In this document: positions 53,287 through 62,598 of the stretch, in pieces
Layout of the letters: each line of letters opens with the position of its first letter
Position numbering within the stretch: the first letter of the stretch is position 1
NCBI RefSeq assembly: GCF_009857745.1
Contig: NZ_WWEN01000007.1
Span: 124,001-188,000, forward strand
Source of the DNA: Thalassovita mangrovi
GTDB lineage: Bacteria; Pseudomonadota; Alphaproteobacteria; Rhodobacterales; Rhodobacteraceae
Length of the DNA stretch: 64,000 bases
Direction: 5' to 3'
Position numbers and translations under genes: made by a program
Notes under the pieces: model-generated
Databases searched by the model: none
What the model was told of the DNA's origin: nothing
Seen by the model: the letters and a program-made list of their open reading frames with translations, nothing else

Positions 53287-54351
53287 GTGACACAGACCTC
53301 GCTGAACGATCTGGGATGGTCCCCTTTCTTCGCCGATCAGCTCGACGCAGTCGGCGGCACGCCTGATCGCGTGATGCGGATCGCCGCCGTGCAGCGCAGC
53401 AAGGCCACCGGGCTGGGCCCGCGCGGCGCGGTGCGGCTGACCTATCCGCCGACGCTCAGCGCCGGGGATATCGCGGTGGGAGACTGGGTCGTGGTCGATC
53501 CCGAAACGGATGTGATCGAAACGATTCTCGACCGCAGCTCGAAACTCGCCCGCCGGGCGGCGGGGATCGAGGCCAAGACGCAACTGCTGGCGGCCAATAT
53601 CGACACGCTGTTCATCACCACGTCCTGCAACGAGGATTTCAACCCGGCACGGATCGAACGCTATGTGGTGCTGGCGCTGGATGCCGGCGTGTCGCCGGTG
53701 CTGATCCTGACCAAGGCCGACAAGACCGAGGACGCGCAATCCTACCTGGCGCAAGCGCGCGAGATTTCCGGCAAGTTCGACGCGATCCTGCTGATCAACG
53801 CCAAGGACCCGGACCAGTCGGACCAGCTGCGGCGCTGGTGCGGAGCGGGCAAGACGGTTGCCTTCGTCGGCTCCTCCGGGGTCGGCAAATCGACCCTGAT
53901 CAACGCGCTGACCGGATCGGATCAGGCCACCGCAGGCATCCGCGAAGACGATGCCAAGGGCCGCCACACCACCACCGCCCGGTCGCTGCATTTCGCCGAG
54001 GGCGGCGGCATGGTGATCGACATGCCGGGGATGCGCGAACTGGGGCTGCACGACGTCGCGGGCGGCATTGACGAATTGTTCGACGACATCACCGACCTCG
54101 CCACCCGCTGCAAGTTCCGCGACTGCGCCCATGTCAGCGAACCGGGCTGCGCGGTTCGGGCGGCGATCGAGGCCGGAGAGCTTTCCGAGGAACGGCTGGA
54201 ACGCTGGCGCAAGCTGCGCGCCGAGGATCAGCTGAACACCGAAACCCTCGGCCAGACCCGCCGCCGCGCCCGCGAAATCACCCGCCAGCACAAGGCGCAA
54301 CTGGCCGCCCAGCAGCGCTTCAAGGGCAAACCCCGCAAGAGCGGCAAATAG
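53287..54351 (+). CDS. rsgA: Ribosome small-subunit-dependent GTPase A
   Basis: A 354-residue circularly permuted GTPase. The OB domain (VGDWVVVDPETD) precedes LTKADKT (G4) near residue 143, GSSGVGKSTLIN (G1) near 199, DMPGMRELG (G3), and the C-terminal zinc site CKFRDCAHVSEPGC near 277-290. It releases RbfA and helps 30S maturation. GTG 53287 fits the family N-terminus and has GGAG upstream; an ATG at 53269 would add six residues. Confidence 0.94.
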   Translation: MTQTSLNDLGWSPFFADQLDAVGGTPDRVMRIAAVQRSKATGLGPRGAVRLTYPPTLSAGDIAVGDWVVVDPETDVIETILDRSSKLARRAAGIEAKTQLLAANIDTLFITTSCNEDFNPARIERYVVLALDAGVSPVLILTKADKTEDAQSYLAQAREISGKFDAILLINAKDPDQSDQLRRWCGAGKTVAFVGSSGVGKSTLINALTGSDQATAGIREDDAKGRHTTTARSLHFAEGGGMVIDMPGMRELGLHDVAGGIDELFDDITDLATRCKFRDCAHVSEPGCAVRAAIEAGELSEERLERWRKLRAEDQLNTETLGQTRRRAREITRQHKAQLAAQQRFKGKPRKSGK

Positions 54352-54420
54352 ACCGGTTGCCCGCCCCGGCGCGGGGCGTCATTCTGCGCCAATCGCCGCC
54401 GCAAGAGGAGGACCGCGCCG

Positions 54421-55344
54421 ATGCCCCGTTTCTTTACCATTTTCACCGTCCTGATCGCGTTTGTCGCCACCGCCGGGCAGGCCGAACCGATCATGCAGGT
54501 CACCACCATCGCGCCGGGCACCTATGCGCTGGTCGGCCCCACCGTGCAGCGGAACCCCGAAAACCTCGGCAACAATTCCACCCACGGGCTGATCGTCACC
54601 GACGAGGGCGCGGTGCTGATCGACGCGGGCGGCAGCTACAAGGGCGCGCAGGCGCTGGACGCGGTGATCAAGGGGATCACCGATCAGCCGGTGCGCTATG
54701 TGATCAATACCGGCGGCCAGGATCACCGCTGGATCGGCAACAGCTACTGGAAGGAACAGGGCGCGAGTATCGTCGCCTCGGCCGATGCGGTGGCCGATCA
54801 GCAGGACCGCGCCTCGATGCAGCAGACCATGCTGACCGCGCTGATCGGGGCCGAGGGGCTGGCGGGCACCACCCCCGCCTATGCCGATATCACCTTCGAC
54901 GACAGCTATGACCTGACCCTGGGCGGCGTCACCCTGCAACTGACCCATCCCGGCCCGGCCCATACGCCGGGCGATACGTTCGTCTGGCACCCGGCGGCCG
55001 AAACCGTGTTCACCGGCGATATCGTCTTTGTCGGCCGTCTGCTGGGCGTGCTGGAATTTTCCAGCAGCGCCGGCTGGATCGAGGCCTTCGATGCGATGGC
55101 GGCGCTGAATCCGGCCCATGTGGTGCCCGGCCACGGCCCGGTCACCGACCTGGCCACCGCCACCCATGACACCCGCGATTACCTGGCCAACCTGCGCGAA
55201 AAGATCGGTGCGCATATCGAAGAGGGCGGCGATATCATCACCGCCGTCGATGTCGATCAATCCGCCTTTGCGGAGATGGACAATTTCGACACCCTGGCCA
55301 AGCGCAACGCGCAGGAAGTGTTCAGCCAGATGGAGTGGGAGTAA
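54421..55344 (+). CDS. Periplasmic metallo-beta-lactamase-fold hydrolase with altered metal motif
   Basis: A 307-residue secreted protein (signal peptide residues 1-21, cut after GQA). VLIDAGGSYKGA, THPGPAHTPGDTFVW, FTGDIVF and VPGHGPV are MBL-fold blocks. The usual HxHxDH motif is replaced by NTGGQDHRW near residue 100-108, so only the Asp-His pair is left and the two-metal site is incomplete. It resembles the SoxH/quinoprotein-relay type of MBL protein, but this is not certain. It overlaps the convergent phosphatase gene by 23 bases. Confidence 0.8.
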   Translation: MPRFFTIFTVLIAFVATAGQAEPIMQVTTIAPGTYALVGPTVQRNPENLGNNSTHGLIVTDEGAVLIDAGGSYKGAQALDAVIKGITDQPVRYVINTGGQDHRWIGNSYWKEQGASIVASADAVADQQDRASMQQTMLTALIGAEGLAGTTPAYADITFDDSYDLTLGGVTLQLTHPGPAHTPGDTFVWHPAAETVFTGDIVFVGRLLGVLEFSSSAGWIEAFDAMAALNPAHVVPGHGPVTDLATATHDTRDYLANLREKIGAHIEEGGDIITAVDVDQSAFAEMDNFDTLAKRNAQEVFSQMEWE

Positions 55345-55816
55345 CCGCCCAGTCCAGCTGCGCCTGGGTCTCCACCGCGCAACGCCGCGCCGCGCGCAGC
55401 CGCAACAGCGCCGGGCGCGGCGCCTCGCCCGCTTCGATCATCAGCCGCAGCGCCACCATGCCCGACCGGCCGCAGCCGCCCTTGCAATGCACCACCACCC
55501 GGCCGCCGCCACTCAGCGCCGCCCGCGCCGCGCGGCTGATCCCGGGCCAGAGATCCTCGAAAGCGCGGTCGGGCGTTCCGAAATCCACCACCGGCAGATG
55601 CGCCCAGCGGGCCCCCGATTCGATCAGGTCCGGGCCCAGCCGTTCCGCCCCTTCGGCGACCAGCTCGGCCTGCGACGCCAGCGTGATCACCAACGACGGG
55701 GCCCATTCGCGCAGAAGCTCCAGGTCGTCGGCATAACCGCCGCCCCGCCCCGGCATCGGGCAGAGCGCCAGAATCCCATCGCCGACCGTCAGCGCGTTCA
55801 GCACCAGATCTGACAT
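55322..55816 (-). CDS. Dual-specificity/tyrosine-type phosphatase
   Basis: A 164-residue phosphatase. The active-site loop VVHCKGGCGRSG near residues 107-118 contains Cys and Arg in CX5R with a following Ser, and the general-acid Asp probably lies in VVDFGTPD near 76-83. No signal peptide is present. Such proteins dephosphorylate Tyr, Ser/Thr or small-molecule phosphates; the substrate is unknown. Confidence 0.85.
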   Translation of the reverse strand: MSDLVLNALTVGDGILALCPMPGRGGGYADDLELLREWAPSLVITLASQAELVAEGAERLGPDLIESGARWAHLPVVDFGTPDRAFEDLWPGISRAARAALSGGGRVVVHCKGGCGRSGMVALRLMIEAGEAPRPALLRLRAARRCAVETQAQLDWAVTPTPSG

Positions 55817-55938
55817 CGCCCGGACCTTTCCAGCAAATTCCCCATCGAAACCCTGTCTGAAATAATCTGTCGTTCACTATCGGCACAGCTTAGCCCCGGT
55901 TGCCCCTCCTGCACATGAAAAATGCACCCTGCCCCCTG

Positions 55939-55964
55939 CAGCTTCTTCTTGGCCCAAATACTCC
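55939..55964 (-). repeat. Dispersed intergenic motif, copy B
   Basis: On the minus strand GGAGTATTTGGGCCAAGAAG then AAGCTG, identical to copy A except one base. It lies in the divergent gap between the phosphatase and dnaX and is followed at 55975-56008 by two small palindromes (GCGCGC..GCGCGC and GAGGGGC-AGC-GCCCCTC). Confidence 0.8.
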
Positions 55965-56085
55965 GGGGTGAATGCGCGCTTCACGCGCGCAGAGGGGCAG
56001 CGCCCCTCCCTTCCCGCACCTATCCGGTGGACGCAGCGCGCCGCAGGTCTTACCTTGGCCGGGTATTCGAATCCGAAGGCAGATC

Positions 56086-57846
56086 ATGAGCGACACACCG
56101 ACCCAGGGCTATCAGGTCCTGGCACGCAAATACCGTCCTGAAACCTTTGCCGACCTGGTCGGGCAGGAAGCGATGGTGCGCACGCTCCGCAACGCGTTCG
56201 AAGCCAACCGCATCGCCCAGGCCTTCATCATGACCGGCATCCGCGGCACCGGCAAAACCACCACCGCGCGGATCATCGCCAAGGGGATGAACTGCATCGG
56301 GCCGGACGGCAATGGCGGGCCGACGATCGAACCCTGCGGAGTCTGCGAACATTGCCGCGCGATCATGGAAGGCCGCCATGTCGACGTGATGGAAATGGAC
56401 GCCGCGTCGCGCACCGGCGTGAACGACATCCGCGAAATCATCGAAAGCGTGCATTACCGGGCTGCGTCCGCCCGCTACAAGATCTACATCATCGACGAGG
56501 TTCACATGCTGTCGACCAGCGCGTTCAACGCGCTCTTGAAGACGCTGGAAGAACCGCCCGCCCATGTGAAATTCATCTTCGCCACCACCGAGATCCGCAA
56601 GGTGCCGGTGACGGTGCTGTCGCGCTGCCAGCGCTTCGACCTGCGCCGGATCGAACCCGAGGTGATGATCGGCATGCTGCGCCGGATCGCCACCGCCGAG
56701 GAGGCGAAGATCAGCGACGACGCGCTGGCGCTGATCACCCGGGCCGCCGAAGGATCGGCGCGCGACGCCACCTCTCTGCTGGACCAGGCGATCAGCCACG
56801 GCGCCGGCGAAACCTCCGCCGATCAGGTCCGCGCCATGCTGGGGCTGGCCGACCGGGGCCGGGTGCTGGACCTCTACGACCTGATCATGAAGGGCGACGC
56901 GGGCGGCGCGCTGGCCGAAATCGGGGGGCAATATGCCGACGGGGCCGACCCGATGGCAGTGCTGCGCGACCTAGCCGAGGTGACGCATTGGATTTCGGTG
57001 GTCAAGATCACCCCCGAAGCGGTGGACGACCCCACCGTCAGCCCCGATGAACGCGCCCGCGGTCAGGCCATGGCCGAGGCGCTGCCGATGCGGGTGATGA
57101 CCCGGATGTGGCAGATGCTGCTGAAGGCGCTGGACGAAGTCGCCAGCGCCCCCAACGCGATGATGGCCGCCGAGATGGCGATCATCCGCCTGACCCATGT
57201 GGCCGACCTGCCCAGCCCCGAAGAACTGGTGCGCAAGCTGCAGGACATGCCGGTGCCCCCCGCCGGGCCGGGCGGCGGCATGCCGGTACAGGGCATGGGG
57301 ACCGCCCCGGCGGGCGGCGGCGCAATGGCCTATTCCTCGACCCCGGCGGGCGGGATGCCACCGCAGGGCGGCCCGCGCATGGCGCTGGCGGTGGATGCCG
57401 ACCAGGCGCTGGCGCGCTATCCCAGTTTTGAACACGTGGTCGAACTGATCCGCCACCACCGCGACATGCAACTGCTGGTAAATGTGGAAACCGGGTTGCG
57501 GCTGGCCGCCTATCAGCCCGGCCGGATCGAATTCGAACCCACAGCAAACGCCCCGCGCGACCTGGCACAACGGCTGGGAAGCGCCTTGCAGCGCTGGACC
57601 GGCAACCGCTGGGCGGTCACCGTGGTCAACGAAGGCGGCGGCGAAACCATCGACGAGAAGCGCAACGCCAAGGAAAACGCCCTGCGCGCCGAAGCCGAGG
57701 CCCACCCGATGGTGCAGGCGGTGCTGACGGCCTTCCCCAAGGCGAAGATCACCAAGATCCGCACCCAGGAAGAGCTCGCCGCCAAGGCGCAGGCCGACGC
57801 GCTGCAGGAGGTCGAGGACGAATGGGACCCGTTCGAAGAAGAATGA
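56086..57846 (+). CDS. dnaX: DNA polymerase III subunit gamma/tau
   Basis: A 586-residue clamp-loader ATPase. Walker A GIRGTGKTTT is at 51-60, a zinc site uses Cys70, Cys84, Cys87 and Cys90, Walker B is IIDEVHML at 135-142 and the arginine finger is in LSRCQRF near 179-185. A glycine/proline-rich linker at about 402-455 precedes the tau C-terminal domain, which probably binds the polymerase. It loads the sliding clamp. No -1 slippery heptamer with strong stem was noticed in the linker, though it was not searched exhaustively. Heads the dnaX-ybaB-recR cluster. Confidence 0.95.
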   Translation: MSDTPTQGYQVLARKYRPETFADLVGQEAMVRTLRNAFEANRIAQAFIMTGIRGTGKTTTARIIAKGMNCIGPDGNGGPTIEPCGVCEHCRAIMEGRHVDVMEMDAASRTGVNDIREIIESVHYRAASARYKIYIIDEVHMLSTSAFNALLKTLEEPPAHVKFIFATTEIRKVPVTVLSRCQRFDLRRIEPEVMIGMLRRIATAEEAKISDDALALITRAAEGSARDATSLLDQAISHGAGETSADQVRAMLGLADRGRVLDLYDLIMKGDAGGALAEIGGQYADGADPMAVLRDLAEVTHWISVVKITPEAVDDPTVSPDERARGQAMAEALPMRVMTRMWQMLLKALDEVASAPNAMMAAEMAIIRLTHVADLPSPEELVRKLQDMPVPPAGPGGGMPVQGMGTAPAGGGAMAYSSTPAGGMPPQGGPRMALAVDADQALARYPSFEHVVELIRHHRDMQLLVNVETGLRLAAYQPGRIEFEPTANAPRDLAQRLGSALQRWTGNRWAVTVVNEGGGETIDEKRNAKENALRAEAEAHPMVQAVLTAFPKAKITKIRTQEELAAKAQADALQEVEDEWDPFEEE

Positions 57847-57919
57847 CTCCCGATCCATTGCCGCACCCCGGCATCAAACGTATCTAGAACGCAACAGCGA
57901 CACAGACAGGAGAACCCCC

Positions 57920-58264
57920 ATGCTGAAAGGTCTCGGCGGTCTTGGCGACATGGCCAAGATGATGAAGAAAGCCCAGGAAATGCAGGGCAAGATGGCCGAA
58001 ATGCAGGAACAGCTGGAAACCATGACCGTGACCGGCGAATCCGGCGCCGGGCTGGTCAAGGCCACCGCCACCGCCAAGGGCGTGCTGACCGGGCTGGACA
58101 TCGATCCGTCGATCTTCAACCCCGACGAAAAGGAAGTGGTCGAGGACCTGATCCTCGCCGCGATCAAGGACGCCCAGCAGAAGGCCAGCGACACCGCGCA
58201 GGAAGAGATGTCGAAACTGACCGAAGGCATGGGCCTGCCCAAGGACATGAAACTGCCGTTCTGA
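57920..58264 (+). CDS. ybaB: YbaB/EbfC nucleoid-associated protein
   Basis: A 114-residue protein. LGDMAKMMKKAQEMQGKMAEMQEQL (residues 7-31) is the N-terminal amphipathic helix, and KEVVEDLILAAIKDAQQKA near 74 is the core helix of the YbaB dimer. It binds DNA and shapes the nucleoid. Conserved between dnaX and recR in many bacteria; ATG follows AGGAG. Confidence 0.94.
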   Translation: MLKGLGGLGDMAKMMKKAQEMQGKMAEMQEQLETMTVTGESGAGLVKATATAKGVLTGLDIDPSIFNPDEKEVVEDLILAAIKDAQQKASDTAQEEMSKLTEGMGLPKDMKLPF

Positions 58265-58370
58265 TCGGCTTTCTGCCCCTTTAAAAATTCCCTCCGGAGG
58301 CCCCCGCACGGATGCGGCCTCCGGCGCTTCCCCCCTATTCAAAGCCGCTCAACCGCACTAGATTGCGCTC

Positions 58371-58970
58371 ATGAGCGAACACTCCTCCCAAGATATCGAC
58401 GCGCTGATCGAAATGATGGCCAAGCTGCCCGGGCTTGGACCGCGTTCGGCCCGGCGCGCGGTGCTGCACATGATCCGCAAGCGGGCGCTGTTGCTGACGC
58501 CGCTGGCCGACCTGATGCAATCGGTCGCCGTCTCGGCGCGCGAATGCCTCAACTGCGGCAATATCGGCACCTCGGATATCTGCGGCATCTGCGCCAGCGA
58601 AAAGCGCGCCACCGGCATGCTGTGCGTGGTCGAAGACGTGGCCGACCTGTGGGCGATGGAACGCACGGGCGTGTTCAAGGGCCGCTATCACGTGCTGGGC
58701 GGCACCCTGTCGGCGCTCGATTCCGTCGGGCCGGAACAATTGCGCATCCCGAAACTGATCGACCGGGTGGATTCGGAAGGGATCAGCGAAGTGATCCTGG
58801 CGCTGAACGCCACCGTCGACGGTCAGACCACCGCCCATTACATCGCCGATCAGTTGGAGGGCCGGGTGCAGCTGAGCTCGCTGGCGCAGGGTGTTCCGAT
58901 CGGCGGTGAGCTGGATTACCTCGACGAGGGCACGATCACCGCAGCGCTGAACGCACGCAAACAGATCTGA
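58371..58970 (+). CDS. recR: Recombination protein RecR
   Basis: A 199-residue RecR. The helix-hairpin-helix [12 protein letters not shown] is near residue 20, a four-Cys zinc finger [18 protein letters not shown] near 58-75, and the Toprim domain with [14 protein letters not shown] near 85. It forms the RecFOR mediator with RecO (encoded at 4220-4972) and loads RecA. Confidence 0.96.
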   Translation: MSEHSSQDIDALIEMMAKLPGLGPRSARRAVLHMIRKRALLLTPLADLMQSVAVSARECLNCGNIGTSDICGICASEKRATGMLCVVEDVADLWAMERTGVFKGRYHVLGGTLSALDSVGPEQLRIPKLIDRVDSEGISEVILALNATVDGQTTAHYIADQLEGRVQLSSLAQGVPIGGELDYLDEGTITAALNARKQI

Positions 58971-58973
58971 ACG

Positions 58974-59717
58974 TCAGACCCGCCCGCATTCGACCGCGCG
59001 GGCCCAGTCTTCGCGCCCGTGGCCGCGCGCCAGCGACGCCATCCGCGTACTGTCATAGGGCACCAGCCGCAGATCGACCCGCCAGCCGTCCCGCGACCGT
59101 TCCAGCACCGCATAGGACGCATGGGCGCAGCCGGCCTCCATCTTGTGCGGCACCGGCAATTCGTCGCGATAGGCCGGGCAGCCGACGCTGCCGGGATTGA
59201 CCAGCAAGCGCCCGCCGCTCATCTGCGTCACCCGCGGCAGGTGCGAATGGCCGCACAGGAACAGGGCATGCGGCAGGTCATCGGCAATCTCTTCGATCTC
59301 ATCGGGGTCCTTCGGGGTCACCCGGCCATCCGTCCCCACCGTTTCCGCCCAGTAGCTGTTATCGTCATAGGGCGTGCCGTGGCAGGCCAGCAGGTCCTCG
59401 CCAAGCGACAGGAAGGGCGACAGACCTTCCAGCCACTGCATCGCCGCATCGGGCAGTTGGTCAAAAGCGGTGCGATCCGAATCGCCCATGTTCCCCGGGG
59501 CGTGAGACAACAGATACCTGTCGTGATTGCCCCGGATCGCGCGCATCGGGCGCCCCGCCAGAATTCGCGCCGTCCCCGCCGCATCCAGCGGGCCGCTGAA
59601 ATAATCGCCAAGGCCAATGATTTCGGACAGGCCCAACAGGTCGATATCGGCCAGAACGGCGCTCAGCGCATCGGCATTGCCATGGATATCCGCGATGACG
59701 GCAAATCGTTCGATCAT
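58974..59717 (-). CDS. Calcineurin-like metallophosphoesterase
   Basis: A 247-residue phosphoesterase. Metal-binding motifs: VIADIHGNADAL near residue 8, GLGDYFSG near 38, RGNHDRYLL near 62, ACHGTPYDD near 111 and LCGHSHLPR near 153. No signal peptide. This is the YfcE/MJ0936-like subgroup; the substrate is unknown. It converges with recR three bases away. Confidence 0.9.
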   Translation of the reverse strand: MIERFAVIADIHGNADALSAVLADIDLLGLSEIIGLGDYFSGPLDAAGTARILAGRPMRAIRGNHDRYLLSHAPGNMGDSDRTAFDQLPDAAMQWLEGLSPFLSLGEDLLACHGTPYDDNSYWAETVGTDGRVTPKDPDEIEEIADDLPHALFLCGHSHLPRVTQMSGGRLLVNPGSVGCPAYRDELPVPHKMEAGCAHASYAVLERSRDGWRVDLRLVPYDSTRMASLARGHGREDWARAVECGRV

Positions 59718-59833
59718 GCTACTAAAATATTGTCAGAATGAAATATTCTCTCAAAGAGAGCATGCGCCCTGACAAAACGCAACCACAGACTAGCCTTGTC
59801 CGGGCGAAAATCCGCCCGGACAAGGCCCCGTCT

Positions 59834-61006
59834 TCAGATCACCACCACATCCAGCGGCGGAAAGCCGTTGAAGCCGACCGAGGAGTAGCTCGACGTATAG
59901 GCGCCGCAGTTGCGGATGATGATCCGATCGCCCGACCGCAGCCCGACGGGCAGCTGTACCGGGCGCTTTTCATAAAGCACGTCGGCGCTGTCGCAGGACG
60001 GACCGGCCAGGATCGACGACACGGTTTCCTCGTGATCGCGGTCGGTCACGAACTGGTAGCGGATCGCTTCGTCCATGGTTTCGGCCAGGCCCGAGAACTT
60101 GCCGATATCCAGGTAGACCCAGCGATGCAGGTCATCGTCGGATTTCTTCGACACCAGCAGAACCTCGGCGGCGATCATCCCCGCCTCGGCCACCATGCCG
60201 CGGCCCGGTTCGGCCATCACGCGCTCGGCGCCTTCGAACCGTGCCTCGACCATGTCCATTACCTTCGCCGCATAGATCGACACCGGTTCGATCGCCTCGC
60301 CGTAGAAGGCCGGGAAACCGCCGCCGATATTGATCAGCGACAGCGGGAAACCGTTGGCCCGCGCCTGCGCCCAGACGGCGGCCACCTGGTCCAGCGTGTC
60401 GCGCCACATCCCGGCCTCGCGGGTCTGGCTGCCGACGTGGAAGGACAGGCCGACGGGCGCCAGCCCCAGTTCCACCGCCCGCGCCATCAGGGTTTCGGCC
60501 ATTTCCGGCGCGCAGCCGAATTTGCGGCTCAGCGGCCAGTCGGCGCCGGTCGCGCCCACCAGCAGGCGGATGTAAACCTGCGCGCCCGGCGCGTTTTCGG
60601 CGATCTTTTCCAGCTCTTCCTCGGCATCGGCGGCGAACAGGGTGATCCCGGCCTGATGCGCAAAGGCGATGTCGGCGGGCCGTTTCACGGTGTTGCCGAA
60701 GGAAATGGTTTCAGGATGCGCGCCGAGGCTCAGGCACAGTTCGATCTCACCGCGCGATGCGGCGTCGAAATGCGATCCTTCGGACAGCAGGGCCTCCAGC
60801 ACCTCGCGCGCCGGGTTTGCCTTGACCGCGTAATGGATGTCGGCCCGGCCCAGCCCGGATTTCAGCGCGCGGTATTGGTGCGAAACCGCGTCACGGTCGA
60901 TGACCAGCGTCGGACGCTCGAAGGCCGCACCGCGGATGAAGGTTTCGATACGGGTTTCAGTGCGTACGGCATCGCCGCACGCGAAAGGTGCTACGTAGGC
61001 GTTCAT
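59834..61006 (-). CDS. Type III PLP ornithine/lysine decarboxylase
   Basis: A 390-residue group IV decarboxylase (alanine racemase fold). The PLP Lys62 is in YAVKANP; FHVGSQ is at 189-194, GGGFPAFYGE at 228-237, EPGRGMVAEAG at 266-276 and the substrate Cys338-Asp339 in GPSCDSADVL. It makes putrescine from ornithine or cadaverine from lysine. It matches the alphaproteobacterial SpeF/ODC subgroup in length. ATG 61006 is chosen because GGAG lies six bases before; ATG 61012 overlaps that site. Confidence 0.93.
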   Translation of the reverse strand: MNAYVAPFACGDAVRTETRIETFIRGAAFERPTLVIDRDAVSHQYRALKSGLGRADIHYAVKANPAREVLEALLSEGSHFDAASRGEIELCLSLGAHPETISFGNTVKRPADIAFAHQAGITLFAADAEEELEKIAENAPGAQVYIRLLVGATGADWPLSRKFGCAPEMAETLMARAVELGLAPVGLSFHVGSQTREAGMWRDTLDQVAAVWAQARANGFPLSLINIGGGFPAFYGEAIEPVSIYAAKVMDMVEARFEGAERVMAEPGRGMVAEAGMIAAEVLLVSKKSDDDLHRWVYLDIGKFSGLAETMDEAIRYQFVTDRDHEETVSSILAGPSCDSADVLYEKRPVQLPVGLRSGDRIIIRNCGAYTSSYSSVGFNGFPPLDVVVI

Positions 61007-61025
61007 GGTCATCTCCAATAGACCC

Positions 61026-61215
61026 GGCCATATATGGCCGCTCACTTCCAAGGGAGACGTTACCGTCGCTACGTAAACACTAACCCGGTTCGGGTTGGCC
61101 AGAGGCGCGTGCGTTGGCGTCTTGAGCGGGCATTTAGGGTCTTGCCTCGCACCGATCAAGAAAAATTTTCGGGCGGTGAAAAAATAATTTTCCGCCCGGT
61201 TTTGGCGGCGTTCAT
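61026..61215 (-). promoter_or_regulatory. Structured leader of the decarboxylase gene, with a possible leader peptide
   Basis: On the minus strand an open frame at 61215-61156 could encode a 19-residue peptide (MNAAKTGRKIIFSPPENFS). It spans the hairpin CGGGCGG/CCGCCCG (61170-61176 with 61192-61198), which is followed by A4T5. A second hairpin AACCC/GGGTT lies at 61081-61097 and a perfect palindrome GGCCATATATGGCC (61026-61039) sits ten bases upstream of the Shine-Dalgarno. The position matches the speF RNA motif of alphaproteobacterial ornithine decarboxylases, but identity was not confirmed. The rest of 61216-61343 has nothing recognisable except presumed promoter AT tracts. Confidence 0.4.
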
Positions 61216-61343
61216 ATGATCAAAATGGACTAAATTTCCAAGGTCGCACGCCCCTACCCCGACCACGCCAAACTACGGTATTCAAAGAAAAATCAGAGCG
61301 GGGAGACGCGCCGCCCCCGCGCCGCGATCCGGTTTCGATCAAA

Positions 61344-62477
61344 TCAGCCCGCAACCGCCCAATCCGGTAAATCGCGGCCCAAGGCCACCTCCGCCCCCAG
61401 CCGGCCCAGTTCGTCGGAACATTTCGCCCCCTTGCCGCAGCCCGCCGTCGCCACCGAGATTCGCGCGCTCTGCCGCCGGATCAGCGCCAGGCCGTCCCGG
61501 CTGTAGCTCGTCACGCAGGGCGCCACCCGGGTCGACACGCAGCGCAGCCCGGGCATCCGCGCCCTTATGCTGTCCTCCAGGACAGCGCCGACCTCGGCGC
61601 TGCCGCCCGACCGGAACCAGGCGCGGATTTCGGCATCGCTCGGCAGCAGGTCATCCGCGGGATCGCCGCCGATCTTCAGGTAAACCTTGCCGTCGGGATA
61701 GCGGAGCGGCGGCAGCAGATAGGGGTCTTCGCCCGCCGGCCCCAGCCAGATCAGCGGCGGCATCCCGGCCAGCCGCGCCTGTTCCTCGGCATCCACCTCC
61801 AGAAGCAGCACGGTGCGGGCATAGACCCGCAGGTCCAAAGGCTCCGGCAGCACCATGTTGCTGAAGCCCCCGGCGGCGACCAACACCTGATCCGCCGCGA
61901 TCTCGCCCTGCGAGGTCTGCAGGGTGACGCCCGACGCCGTTTCGTCCAGCCCGGTCACCACCGCCTCGACGATCCGCGCCCCTGCCTTTTGCGCCGCGAT
62001 CCCCTGCGCCCGCGCCAGCGCGCGCGGGTTGATATGCCCGGCGCCCTTCGGTTCGAACAGCGCCAGCGTGTTTTCGGGGAAGGCGAAATAGGGGAAGCGT
62101 TCGGCCAATCCCACCCCGCGATAGGGCTCACAGCCGATCCCGTCACGCGCGGCCCCGGTTTCCACATCCGTGATCGGGCCGGTGCCCTCGGGGCCCGCCA
62201 TGATCAGCCCGGTTTCATGAAACAGCCGCACGCCGCTTTCCGCCTCGATCTCATCGTAGCGGGCGATGCTTTCGCGGCTGACCCTGCTCCAGAACGGCGA
62301 CGGGTCGAGCGAGCGGGTAATGCGCCCCTCGTCGTAATGGCTGGCGAACACGCCTTCATGGCTTTGCCAATCGGCCGGTTCCGAGGGCCCGATCAGGATC
62401 ACGTCCTGCCCCTGTTTCGCCAGATGGCGCGCCGCTGCGCTTCCGATCAATCCGCGCCCGACAACTGCGATGGTCAT
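61344..62477 (-). CDS. FAD-dependent amine/amino-acid oxidoreductase (DAO family)
   Basis: A 377-residue DAO-type oxidase. TIAVVGRGLIGSAAARHLAKQG is the dinucleotide-binding fold (GxGxxG), and VLVAAGGFSN and the C-terminal VATAGCGKGAKCSDELGRL are FAD-binding blocks of the sarcosine/glycine oxidase group. No signal peptide. Substrate (D-amino acid or N-methyl amine) is unknown. The last copy of the dispersed motif lies 69 bases upstream of its start. Confidence 0.85.
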   Translation of the reverse strand: MTIAVVGRGLIGSAAARHLAKQGQDVILIGPSEPADWQSHEGVFASHYDEGRITRSLDPSPFWSRVSRESIARYDEIEAESGVRLFHETGLIMAGPEGTGPITDVETGAARDGIGCEPYRGVGLAERFPYFAFPENTLALFEPKGAGHINPRALARAQGIAAQKAGARIVEAVVTGLDETASGVTLQTSQGEIAADQVLVAAGGFSNMVLPEPLDLRVYARTVLLLEVDAEEQARLAGMPPLIWLGPAGEDPYLLPPLRYPDGKVYLKIGGDPADDLLPSDAEIRAWFRSGGSAEVGAVLEDSIRARMPGLRCVSTRVAPCVTSYSRDGLALIRRQSARISVATAGCGKGAKCSDELGRLGAEVALGRDLPDWAVAG

Positions 62478-62545
62478 AGCCGTCCCTTTCCCGTCTTACC
62501 CGGACGCGAGACTGCGCAGCCGGATGGGAAATGAAAACCCCTGCC

Positions 62546-62568
62546 GTTTCTTCTTGGCCAAAATACTC
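62546..62568 (-). repeat. Dispersed intergenic motif, copy C
   Basis: On the minus strand GAGTATTTTGGCCAAGAAGA then AAC. It shares GAGTATTT, GGCCAAGAAGAA with copies A and B, and lies 69-91 bases upstream of the DAO gene's ATG. Confidence 0.75.
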
Positions 62569-62598
62569 AAATTGCGGGCCCTTGCCGCCCCTGAAACG

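Noticed and set aside
58294-58324. Terminator between ybaB and recR
   Set aside because: A nine-base stem (CCGGAGGCC/GGCCTCCGG) exists but is followed by CGCTTCCC, not a T-run, and recR is in the same cluster.
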